Shown piece by piece: positions 16,460 to 23,521 of a DNA stretch of 28,203 bases; within the stretch, counting starts at the first letter, position 1; each line of letters begins with the position of its first letter. The notes below the pieces were generated by a model. The model did not search any database. It saw nothing but the letters and a program-made list of their open reading frames with translations, and was not told the origin of the DNA. Origin of the DNA: Angelakisella sp. (GTDB lineage Bacteria; Bacillota; Clostridia; Oscillospirales; Ruminococcaceae); NCBI GenBank assembly GCA_020024515.1, contig JAHHTR010000019.1, forward strand, positions 1 through 28,203, read 5' to 3'. The translations under genes were made by a program, and so were the position numbers.

Positions 16460-17034
16460 TTATCGTTAAAATATTTAAAATATCTGTATCAAATATATTT
16501 TTACTTATCATTTTTCCAGATAAAAAAACTATCAATAAATAAACCATTATATATTACATAATGTTATTCCTAACAGTAAATTTATTGAGATGTTTGTATA
16601 TCCAATTAATCATATTTCACGAAGTAGAATTATACACATCATACTCATAAATAATTATTTGAAGCAGAACTTAATAAAATTTACAGAATTTTTCTATGAT
16701 GACTTTACTTAGAAAAGTGTCTAATTTGTTATTTGAATAAATAATCTAATAATCTTTTGTAAATATATTAAATATGGTCTCAAATATTAAATTATTTTTA
16801 ATATTTTAATATAAATAATGCCAGTTAGCATATTCTACCTATCATTTTGTAAATTTATGCAAATATTATAAAATATGATATTTTTCGGTAATATCTTATA
16901 ATATTTTTTACAAAAATACAAAAATTATAAAAAAAAGCATACAAATTTATTGCTATTTATAAAAATACATGGTAGAATACACTATTGTATAATAAATTTT
17001 TTGTACAAAAATAATAAAAGGAGAAAACAGCTAA
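16460..17034. other. Gene-poor AT-rich stretch before the surface protein
   Basis: I see no coding remnant here in any frame. It contains a 9-bp inverted repeat, TATTCTACC (16831-16839) and GGTAGAATA (16971-16979), and a -10-like TATAAT at 16988-16993 about 40 bp before the surface protein gene. There is no convincing -35 element 17 bp upstream of it. The ribosome binding site AAAGGAG is at 17017-17023. Confidence 0.5.
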
Positions 17035-18981
17035 ATGAACAAACATATTTACAGTAAAATTTTATGTTTAGTTTTATCAGTATTTATTGGTTTGCAAATG
17101 ACAAACACTTCTGCATTTGCTTATTCTGATAATTATCTGGTACAAGGCATAAGTCAAGTTACAACAACTATTGATGTTAATGCAAATGTAAAAGGTAGAG
17201 ATGCTGAAATCACTATTGTATTAGGTATGTCAAATGCATCTGTATTAGGTTCTTCTGGTATAAGCAATAATGGTTATGTTAAACTGGAAGAAAATAATGA
17301 AACAATAAAGATATTAAGACTATCTAATGGTCGTGCTTCCTATACTATGAAAAATGTAGATGCCGGCATACACACAGTAAAAGCTTCATACCTTGGTAGT
17401 AACTACTATAACCCCAATCCATTTGCAGTAGGTGAAGTTACATTTGAAATAAGACCTGAAAAATTTGTTTTAAACAGAATAGGTATAAAAACTTATGGTA
17501 CAGAACCATTTGAATTAACAACAAAAGGTGGTAGTGCTAAGGGCGAAGTAACATTTGAAAGTTCTAATCCAGATGTTATTAAAATTGACGGTTCAACAGC
17601 TACAATACTAAAACCAGGTCATGCTGTAATCAAAGCCACAAAATCATCCGATGGCATTTATCCTGCTGAAACAGCACAAGAAATTGTGACTGTAACTGCA
17701 AAAACTTTAACTATCGGGTTAAAAAACACTATCGCTCTATACGAAAAAGATCTTAATGATTACAAAATCAGTGATAAAGATTTATTCTATGATGGATTTG
17801 TAAACAAAGCTGACGAAGAAGAGTTTAAAAAATCCAATAATATTCTTGATGTCAATGGTATCAGTATATCAAATATTTTAAAATTTAAAGTAAACAATAA
17901 AGGTGATCGTGCAACATTATCTCTTATCAGCGAAAATGCCCCAAGCACAGAAAAATATACTGTAACCACAACAGCAACAGAAGGTATAGTAAGAATTTTA
18001 AAACCTGAAACTCCACCTACACCTGTTAAAACTGAAATTGATACAACTAAAAACGAAATATCAGCAAGTGTTTTGGAAAATACAAATTTTGTTGATAAAA
18101 ATGGTCACAAAGTAGATGTAAGTGACGTTAAATTGGCACAATATAATCTCGACAATAAAGACAAAGAAAGAATACAAAATACAATAAATAATATAGATGA
18201 TGAGATTAAACTAAATGTACTAAACAAAAACAGTAATTCTTACGAACTTTCTTTGCAAAAACAAGACGGTTCAACAGTATTGGTTGACAGTGGAAAAATA
18301 AAACTATTTATACCATATCCACAAGGTACAGATGCTTCTTATAATTTTGTTCTAATGCATCTTCCATCAGGTAGCGATGTAGAATTCCCATCAGATTTTG
18401 ATACATTCAAAAAAGGTGAAAATGGTATTGAATTTGAAGTTGATTCTTTAAGTCCTTTTGTTTTGGGATATACAAAAGCAAGTAATTCTGATTCAGACAA
18501 TTCAGGTAAACCAGACAATTCAGGTAACCAAGATAATTCAGGCAAACCAGATAATTCAGGCAAACCAGATAATTCAGGTAAACCAGACAATTCGGGCAAA
18601 CCAGATAATTCAGGCAAACCAGACAATTCAGGCAAACCAGACAATTCAGGCAAACCAGACAATTCAGGTAACCAAGACAACTCAGGTAACTTAGACAATA
18701 CACAAAATTCAGAAAAAGTAAATACCAATCCAAAAACAGGTGGTCCTATATCAGATTTAGCAAAAGTTACAACAGAAGATAATCTAAACAACAACGAATC
18801 TGAAATAAAACAAACCATGTCTGCAAATAAACTAGACAGCACTTTAAACACAAAGATAACTGAAACAGCTGTACAAGAGACAGATGCATCAAATAATAAT
18901 TTAATTATAGCGATAGTTTTTGTTTCATTGGCTGTACTTGGTATTGGTTTTACATTGTATTTAAACAAAAAGAAAAACTAA
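17035..18981 (+). CDS. Ig-fold surface protein with repeat stalk and C-terminal membrane anchor
   Basis: A 648-residue predicted extracellular protein. A signal peptide covers residues 1-29 (cleavage after SAFA). Residues about 42-140 look like a Big_3-type Ig domain (AGIHTVKASYLGS), and about 145-222 a Big_2/MBG-like domain (GEVTFESSNPDVIKIDGSTATILKPGHAVI). A mixed region follows to about 485. A low-complexity stalk of hexapeptides (DNSGKP and variants) covers residues 488-559. NPKTGG occurs at 565-570, and a single membrane helix (about 622-642) ends in a Lys-rich tail. The order stalk, sortase-like motif, helix, basic tail suggests wall or membrane display, but the motif is about 52 residues from the helix, unlike normal sortase signals. 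Function unknown; adhesion or surface-coat roles are guesses. Confidence 0.85.
   Translation: MNKHIYSKILCLVLSVFIGLQMTNTSAFAYSDNYLVQGISQVTTTIDVNANVKGRDAEITIVLGMSNASVLGSSGISNNGYVKLEENNETIKILRLSNGRASYTMKNVDAGIHTVKASYLGSNYYNPNPFAVGEVTFEIRPEKFVLNRIGIKTYGTEPFELTTKGGSAKGEVTFESSNPDVIKIDGSTATILKPGHAVIKATKSSDGIYPAETAQEIVTVTAKTLTIGLKNTIALYEKDLNDYKISDKDLFYDGFVNKADEEEFKKSNNILDVNGISISNILKFKVNNKGDRATLSLISENAPSTEKYTVTTTATEGIVRILKPETPPTPVKTEIDTTKNEISASVLENTNFVDKNGHKVDVSDVKLAQYNLDNKDKERIQNTINNIDDEIKLNVLNKNSNSYELSLQKQDGSTVLVDSGKIKLFIPYPQGTDASYNFVLMHLPSGSDVEFPSDFDTFKKGENGIEFEVDSLSPFVLGYTKASNSDSDNSGKPDNSGNQDNSGKPDNSGKPDNSGKPDNSGKPDNSGKPDNSGKPDNSGKPDNSGNQDNSGNLDNTQNSEKVNTNPKTGGPISDLAKVTTEDNLNNNESEIKQTMSANKLDSTLNTKITETAVQETDASNNNLIIAIVFVSLAVLGIGFTLYLNKKKN
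18496..18711 (+). repeat. 18-bp tandem repeats encoding DNSGKP units
   Basis: Eleven full 18-bp units (18496-18693) encode DNSG followed by KP, NQ or NL, and a twelfth degenerate unit (DNTQNS) ends at 18711. Eight units are DNSGKP, two DNSGNQ and one DNSGNL. Copies differ mainly by GGT/GGC and GAC/GAT, indicating recent expansion. Copy number is likely to vary between strains. Confidence 0.95.
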
Positions 18982-19034
18982 TATATTAAATTAAATATAA
19001 AAAACTATTAATTATAGAATAGATTTTTACTGAC

Positions 19035-19111
19035 ATAACCCCAAAGGTAGCTTCAAAAGTTTTGCCAAATGCATTGCTTTTTTAGTTACCTTTAAATGGG
19101 GTTATTTTTTT
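19035..19111 (+). terminator. Terminator after the surface protein gene
   Basis: ATAACCCC (19035-19042) and AAAGGTA on the left pair with TACCTTT and GGGGTTAT on the right (to about 19104), with a small internal loop and a long apical loop. A T7 run follows. It closes the surface protein transcription unit. Confidence 0.8.
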
Positions 19112-19322
19112 ATATCTTTTTTGCTTTTTACCTATATAATTACAAAAATAAATTTAAATAAATTATAAAAATTGAACATCAAAAAGCATAATAAAAGGCA
19201 ACTGTTAAAATAAAGCTGTCAGAGCAAATTTTTACAAACGCAGCCAATCGCTATAACTAATAATAATTATACCATACTTATATACGTCATTTTTTGCCAA
19301 CCCTCTTAAAACTATAAACTGT

Positions 19323-19600
19323 TTATTTTTGTATTAAATATTTTGTTTTGGTATCAATATAACTTGTTTCCTCATAGTTTTTGTCTTCTATATACAAATT
19401 TTTTACTTGTCTTTGCTCCTTTTATATCTTCATTGTATGTTTCTGTTACTTTTGAATTTATGACATGCACTATTTTATTTGTACTTAGTATCTTTCCTTG
19501 AAAAATAAGTATAATAACAACAAATATGGGAACTGTCAGAATAACCATCAATGCAAGCTTTACCTTTTTATTTAAAAATAGTTTGTTACAAAATACTATA
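19323..19600 (-). pseudogene. Possible frameshifted small membrane protein remnant
   Basis: On the minus strand a short frame reads NKLFLNKKVK, then a hydrophobic segment (LALMVILTVPIFVVIILIF), then GKILSTNKIVHVINSKVTET and stops just after KFVYRRQKL. At the A6 run near 19400 a second frame continues plausibly as YIEDKNYEETSYIDTKTKYL to a stop at 19323-19325. The two together would give about 90 residues with one membrane helix. I do not recognise it. No good ribosome binding site or ATG precedes the hydrophobic part (the first ATG is at 19548), so a decayed gene is likelier than a live one. Confidence 0.35.
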
Positions 19601-19743
19601 TTATAGGGAGGTTATATATTTTTTTAACTATGTACATTTTTGCAATTTAAATTGGTTTTATGAGAAGTAACTTTGTAAGTATATCATAAATCAACAAATA
19701 AATACAATTTTATAACATATAAGAACATAATTTCTATTTTCTC

Positions 19744-19772
19744 TTGACAAAATAGAAGAAAAAGGCTATAAT
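19744..19772 (+). promoter_or_regulatory. Perfect consensus promoter with no recognised gene close downstream
   Basis: TTGACA (19744-19749) and TATAAT (19767-19772) are 17 bp apart. The expected start is near 19779. The nearest reading frame with a ribosome binding site begins only at 20023, with two hairpins in between, so the direct product may be a small RNA or a long leader. Confidence 0.75.
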
Positions 19773-19783
19773 TCAAAATTGTA

Positions 19784-19797
19784 AGAACAAATGTTCT
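19784..19797. promoter_or_regulatory. LexA-box-like palindrome at the start site
   Basis: AGAACA-AA-TGTTCT is a 6-2-6 palindrome just after the consensus promoter. Its core GAAC-N4-GTTC fits the Firmicute SOS box pattern (CGAAC-N4-GTTCG in Bacillus), lacking only the outer C/G. A repressor bound here would block the promoter. Confidence 0.4.
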
Positions 19798-19804
19798 ATA
19801 ATAA

Positions 19805-19911
19805 TGTAAAAAATAAAGAATGCCTTATATAAAGCCATTCTTTATATATATAGTTTAAATAATATTTAGTCGGGTCGGTATTCCGTCCACCCTTTTTATG
19901 TCTTTATTATA
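19805..19911 (-). ncRNA. Candidate minus-strand small RNA
   Basis: On the minus strand an extended -10 (TGC before TATAAT, 19911-19906) is followed by a 5' hairpin (GGGT, CGG, AATA loop, CCG, ACCC; about 19872-19892) and then by a stem TAAAGAATG/CATTCTTTA (19844-19836 with 19822-19814) that runs into TTTTTT. This is the layout of a transcript of roughly 90-100 nt with an intrinsic terminator. There is no clear -35 element and no coding potential. On the + strand the GGGT hairpin is followed by TTTTT and could instead end a transcript from the 19744 promoter. Confidence 0.35.
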
Positions 19912-20022
19912 GCAAATACATATTACAAAATAATGCCAACTCAATTAACTATCTGTAAATGAAAAGCACAATATTAAATAAACTATTAATAAACAATAAA
20001 CACAAAAACAGGAGGACATAAT

Positions 20023-20262
20023 ATGAACAGAGAAACATGTATTGGCTGTATACACTATCAACCATTATCCGTATCCGTACCAACAGAAAAAGTATGCCTG
20101 TATATACTGGATACAGGGAGAAAAAGAAATTGCTCACCGGAACACTGCAATAAATATACACGAGGGATAAGCAAAAACAAAAAAACACAGATAATATTAA
20201 ATCCAAAAAGAAAACAACCGATAAATATTGATGAACTGGTTGATATAATACTTTCAAAATAA
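20023..20262 (+). CDS. Small Cys-rich (zinc-ribbon-like) protein of phage/mobile-element type
   Basis: A 79-residue protein starting MNRETCIGCIHYQPL with Cys at positions 6, 9, 25, 37 and 42, and the segment YILDTGRKRNCSPEHCNKY. Small proteins with CxxC, then (Y/L)LDTG(K/R)xRxC, then a close Cys are common in clostridial prophages and integrative elements and are likely metal-binding. The function is unknown. The C-terminal half is basic and then helical (PINIDELVDIIL). AGGAGG just upstream of the ATG is a strong ribosome binding site. No other phage gene is visible here, so it stands as an orphan downstream of the candidate SOS-type promoter. Confidence 0.75.
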   Translation: MNRETCIGCIHYQPLSVSVPTEKVCLYILDTGRKRNCSPEHCNKYTRGISKNKKTQIILNPKRKQPINIDELVDIILSK

Positions 20263-20384
20263 TAATTAGCAATATTTTTGTAATATTACTACAACTATTT
20301 TTATTATTTTCGCAAATTCATATCACTTCCATCAATATGTTTTTAAAACACATTATACCTTATAAAAATAATTTGTAAAAAGTA

Positions 20385-20414
20385 TTGACAAAAAGGTTAC
20401 AATAGTTGTAATAT
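20385..20414 (+). promoter_or_regulatory. Promoter of the truncated secreted-protein remnant
   Basis: TTGACA (20385-20390) is followed by TAATAT (20409-20414) at 18 bp, with a further TATAAT at 20412-20417. The spacer carries a 15-bp palindrome (20397-20411). The layout matches the promoter at 21001. Confidence 0.65.
20397..20411. promoter_or_regulatory. 15-bp palindrome in the promoter spacer (copy 1)
   Basis: TTACAA-TAG-TTGTAA overlaps the -10 region. The copy at 21012-21026 reads TAACAATTATTGTAA. Together they suggest TWACAATWRTTGTAA, with a 7-1-7 shape like Fur/PerR family boxes but with a C where PerR boxes have T. The repressor is unknown. Confidence 0.45.
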
Positions 20415-20437
20415 AATAATATAGAGCAAGAGAAATG

Positions 20438-20459
20438 AACAACAAATATATTGTTCAAT
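20438..20459 (+). promoter_or_regulatory. 5' UTR stem-loop (copy 1)
   Basis: TGAACAA and TTGTTCA form a perfect 7-bp stem around an 8-nt loop near the transcript start. A similar stem occurs at the same place in the paralogue leader near 21043-21068, which suggests an mRNA-stabilising hairpin. Confidence 0.4.
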
Positions 20460-20502
20460 AAATATTGTTTAAAATATTAAGATTCATGGAAGATGACTAA
20501 CA

Positions 20503-20740
20503 ATGAAAAAACACTTGTATTAGCATTGACTACATAGAAAATGGAAAACTTGCTCCTTCAGGTCTAAAATTGAATAAAAATGACTATGTATGGGAAGGCA
20601 AAATCAACAAATCAACAACATACCTAATTTCAGATATCGCGCTTAAAGGTACTCCTTCAAGCGGTAGCTCAAATACAGTAAATCCTTACAACCCAAGCAC
20701 AGGTGTAAATGTTAATGTTGTTTCAGCTGTAATTAAATAA
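20503..20740 (+). pseudogene. Internal-deletion remnant of a paralogue of the 385-residue secreted protein
   Basis: Only the extreme 5' end and the last 70 codons of a gene like the one at 21114 remain. The 3' part (20528-20740) reads YIENGKLAPSGLKLNKNDYV, then WEGKINKSTTYLISDIALKG, then NPSTGVNVNVVSAVIK and a stop, closely matching the neighbour's C-terminus. At the 5' end, ATG at 20503 gives MKK and then stops after a few codons; a shifted frame reads TLVLALTT, a signal-peptide-like run. About 300 codons are missing. Promoter, leader and terminator are intact, so a short transcript is still likely made. Confidence 0.85.
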
Positions 20741-20768
20741 TTACAATTAAATTATAGTGTAATATTTT

Positions 20769-20798
20769 CCCCAACCTTAAAAAGGTTGGGGACTTTTT
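20769..20798 (+). terminator. Terminator of the remnant gene
   Basis: CCCCAACCTT (20769-20778) and AAGGTTGGGG (20782-20791) form a perfect 10-bp stem with a 3-nt loop, followed by ACTTTTTTA. It is a strong intrinsic terminator. Confidence 0.95.
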
Positions 20799-21000
20799 TA
20801 TTGATATTATATTTATAAAATCATAAAATAATCAAAATATATAAACGCAAAAATGCAATATAGCACAAAACACAAAACAAAATTTCAAGTGTTTTGTAAC
20901 TACTTTGTAATAATTTAAGCCGTTTTTTCGTAATATATTCAAAATAATATCAGATATTTTCTATATTGTTGCAAAAATAAAAGTTTTTTTCAATAAACTA

Positions 21001-21029
21001 TTGACAATGTATAACAATTATTGTAATAT
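21001..21029 (+). promoter_or_regulatory. Promoter of the 385-residue secreted protein
   Basis: TTGACA (21001-21006) and TAATAT (21024-21029) are 17 bp apart. The palindrome TAACAATTATTGTAA (21012-21026) fills the spacer and overlaps the -10. The transcript leader is about 78 nt and includes an ATGAAC/GTTCAT stem. Confidence 0.75.
21012..21026. promoter_or_regulatory. 15-bp palindrome in the promoter spacer (copy 2)
   Basis: TAACAATTATTGTAA pairs symmetrically about a central T (one mismatch near the ends). It occupies the same position relative to -35 and -10 as the copy at 20397-20411. Confidence 0.45.
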
Positions 21030-21113
21030 AACATTGTAAAACAGATGAACAGAGATAAATCGGTTCATGTTGTTATTATTTATTAAAAAATTATTTATGG
21101 AGGAAAACAGACA

Positions 21114-22271
21114 ATGAAAAAATCAATTTCAATAGTTTTGGCTGCCGCTATGCTTTCAACAATGGCTATGGCTGAACCAGGAATTAAAGTCAGTGATAAA
21201 ATCGGTGTACAAATGGGAGCCTTTAAACAATCTGTTACAAAGAAAAAAGGTAACAAAGAATATAACGGTGTATTGACATTGGGTTCAAGCAACCCTGGAG
21301 CACTTAAAGATGCTAAAGGAATGCTAGAGTTGACAGATACAGATGCTGAATTTAAAAAACTTAAAGAAGAATTCAACTACGAAATCAATGCTTTTGAATT
21401 TACAGCTGACAACTTCTCAATCAGATATAAATTTGCAAAAGGTCAAGAGCTTCTAGACAAAATGGAGTTTGACGGTAAAGGTAACATCATAATCTCATTC
21501 AAAGAAGTTACAAATCCAAAAACAGATCGTCCAAACGTTGTTCTTCAAGAATTGAAAGTAAGAAGCAGAAAAACTCTTTATGATTTTGACGGCAAAACAA
21601 AAACAATGAGAAGCGGTCAAGAATTCACATTCAACGTTAAAGAAGAAATGTTTTATCATGTAAAGGACGGTGAATTGATTGATCCTTTCAAAGCAGCTAC
21701 AGACAGAGATAATTTTGTCGTTGTTGGTAAAGATGAAAAAACAGCAACAGTTGAAAGTTACACATTGGATCCAAATGGTAGTTTCGTTAAAATTACTAAA
21801 TCCGATAACAATCCTGATATGTACAGAAATGACGTTCAATTCAGCAACGGAATCATTGAAAACCTAGAAGGTCGTGTATATGTTGGCGACAAAATTAAAT
21901 TTGACCTACCTGGTTCAATCAACGATGATGTTAAGAAAGTTATCATGGCTAACGAGGATGCTACAATCGAGCCTCTAACAGTAGTTATGGAAGGTTTCTC
22001 AACAAACTTTACAATCCGTCTAAATCCAAGTTACATTAAAGATGTAGAATCTAAAGATCTAAAAATCTACACAGTAGATAACGGTAAACTTGCTCCTGCC
22101 AACCTAAAATGGAATGACGCTGACTACGTTTGGGAAGGCAAGATCAACAAATCAACAACATACCTAGTTTCAGACATCGCTCTTAAAGGTGTTGCTGCCG
22201 GTGGTAACTCACAATCAAACAACCCATCAACAGGTCTAAACGTTAATGTTGCTTCAAACATCGTTAAATAA
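21114..22271 (+). CDS. Secreted protein of unknown function (385 residues)
   Basis: I do not recognise a named family. A short signal peptide (residues 1-20, cleavage after AMA) precedes a soluble, charged, beta-rich protein with no membrane helix, no Cys and no surface-layer homology repeats. The second half contains NLEGRVYVGDKIKFDLPG, VMEGFSTNFTIRL, LKIYTVDNGKLAPANLKWND and WEGKINKSTTYLVSDIALKG. The protein ends NPSTGLNVNVASNIVK, a sortase-like NPSTG without the usual hydrophobic tail. Frequent CTA leucine codons and a strong GGAGG leader point to high expression. A truncated paralogue lies 370 bp upstream with the same promoter type. A role as an abundant surface or matrix protein is inferred only. 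Confidence 0.8.
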   Translation: MKKSISIVLAAAMLSTMAMAEPGIKVSDKIGVQMGAFKQSVTKKKGNKEYNGVLTLGSSNPGALKDAKGMLELTDTDAEFKKLKEEFNYEINAFEFTADNFSIRYKFAKGQELLDKMEFDGKGNIIISFKEVTNPKTDRPNVVLQELKVRSRKTLYDFDGKTKTMRSGQEFTFNVKEEMFYHVKDGELIDPFKAATDRDNFVVVGKDEKTATVESYTLDPNGSFVKITKSDNNPDMYRNDVQFSNGIIENLEGRVYVGDKIKFDLPGSINDDVKKVIMANEDATIEPLTVVMEGFSTNFTIRLNPSYIKDVESKDLKIYTVDNGKLAPANLKWNDADYVWEGKINKSTTYLVSDIALKGVAAGGNSQSNNPSTGLNVNVASNIVK

Positions 22272-22316
22272 TTAATTTTTAATAATTAATTATAGTTTAA
22301 TGACTAAATAATTATC

Positions 22317-22348
22317 CCCCTACCTTTCTCCGAGGTAGGGGATTTTTT
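22317..22348 (+). terminator. Terminator of the secreted protein gene
   Basis: CCCCTACCT (22317-22325) pairs with AGGTAGGGG (22333-22341) and is followed by ATTTTTTT. The stem sequence resembles the terminator of the paralogous remnant at 20769, as expected for a duplicated unit. Confidence 0.93.
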
Positions 22349-22372
22349 TATACTAAAATACAAAGGAGATTT

Positions 22373-23416
22373 ATGAAAATGATTGCAAAAAAAATATTCG
22401 GAAAAACAAAAAAAGGCGAAACCGTAACAGAATACACTATAACAAACAAAAAAAACGAAAACATAAAAATTTTGGACTATGGCTGTATTATAAGATGTCT
22501 TAATGTCAAAAATAATACAGATACTTTTACTGACATTGTGCTTGGCTATGACACAATACAGGAATACGAAGAAAAATACGACACATATTTCGGTGCTGTT
22601 ATCGGTAGATACGCAAACCGACTGGGCGGAGCAGAGTTTACACTGAATAACAAAACCTATACCTTGGCAAAAAACAACGGAAACAATCATTTGCATGGTG
22701 GTTTGATAGGCTTTGACAAAGTAATTTGGAAAGAAAAAAATATAGATGACAATACAATTATCTTTGAACATTTTTCACCAGACGATGACGAAGGATATCC
22801 CGCAAACCTAAACGTCACAGTAACTTATACCTTTACCGATAACGGAGAACTGTATATAAAATATGATGCAACAGCAGACAATGATACAATAATCAATATG
22901 ACAAATCACAGCTATTTTAATCTTGACGGACAAGGCGACATTCTTTCTCAATACCTAATGCTAAAAGCTGATAAATTTACAGAAAACAGCACAGAGTGCT
23001 TACCGACAGGAATAATCACAGATGTGGCAAATACACCGATGGATTTTCGCAAATTAAAGAAAATAGGTGAAGATATAAATAAAGACTATGAACAACTAAA
23101 AAATGTAGGTGGCTATGACCACAACTTTATTTTATCAGAGGAAACAGGACTAAAACATTTTACAACTGCATATAGTGAAAAAACAGGCATAGAACTAAAC
23201 GCATACACAACACAAATAGGTGTACAACTGTATACAGGTAATTTTATCAGCAAAAGAATAGGAAAAAACAATGCGGAATACAAAGAAAATTATGGTTTTT
23301 GCTTGGAAACACAAGGATTCCCAAACAGTATGAAAATATCACATTTCCCAAAGCCTATTTTATTAAAAGGTGATAAATATCAGCACAAAACACTGTATAA
23401 ATTTAATGTAAAATAG
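22373..23416 (+). CDS. galM: Aldose 1-epimerase (galactose mutarotase)
   Basis: Interconverts alpha and beta anomers of glucose, galactose and related sugars in the cytoplasm, the first step of Leloir galactose use. The 347-residue protein has catalytic and binding residues in order: the NNHLHGG motif (His106, His108), TNHSYFNL (general acid His179), GGYDH (Asp249) and LETQGFPNS (catalytic base Glu312), plus IGRYANR at 78-84. AAGGAG lies 5 bases before ATG 22373; a second ATG two codons on is equally possible. No other galactose gene is nearby, so it appears to be a single-gene unit. Confidence 0.95.
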   Translation: MKMIAKKIFGKTKKGETVTEYTITNKKNENIKILDYGCIIRCLNVKNNTDTFTDIVLGYDTIQEYEEKYDTYFGAVIGRYANRLGGAEFTLNNKTYTLAKNNGNNHLHGGLIGFDKVIWKEKNIDDNTIIFEHFSPDDDEGYPANLNVTVTYTFTDNGELYIKYDATADNDTIINMTNHSYFNLDGQGDILSQYLMLKADKFTENSTECLPTGIITDVANTPMDFRKLKKIGEDINKDYEQLKNVGGYDHNFILSEETGLKHFTTAYSEKTGIELNAYTTQIGVQLYTGNFISKRIGKNNAEYKENYGFCLETQGFPNSMKISHFPKPILLKGDKYQHKTLYKFNVK

Positions 23417-23521
23417 ACAAAAAACTATAATATAACGAATGTTATATAGGCTATATATACTTTGTTTAAGGTTAATATTGAAATTTGTTAAAAATGCCTA
23501 TCATTATTCACATAGTATCTA

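Larger units (their letters stand above)
18982..20022. other. Kilobase-long region without an intact gene
   Basis: Apart from the terminator at 19035, the frameshifted remnant at 19323-19600, the promoter and palindrome at 19744-19797 and the hairpins at 19814-19895, I see no gene. Minus-strand stretches between 19150 and 19320 give short hydrophobic peptides in changing frames and could be more of the same decayed gene. Confidence 0.5.

Noticed and set aside
18339..18968. Long minus-strand frames over the repeat stalk
   Set aside because: They arise from the 18-bp periodicity of the DNSGKP repeats and have no RBS or family match.
20280..21113. CRISPR or insertion-sequence ends in the repeated region
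   Set aside because: The similarity is between two paralogous promoters and gene ends; no short regularly spaced repeats, terminal inverted repeats or transposase are visible.
23428..23455. Terminator after galM
   Set aside because: ATATAAC/GTTATAT can pair near 23440, but it is all weak pairs with no T-run.
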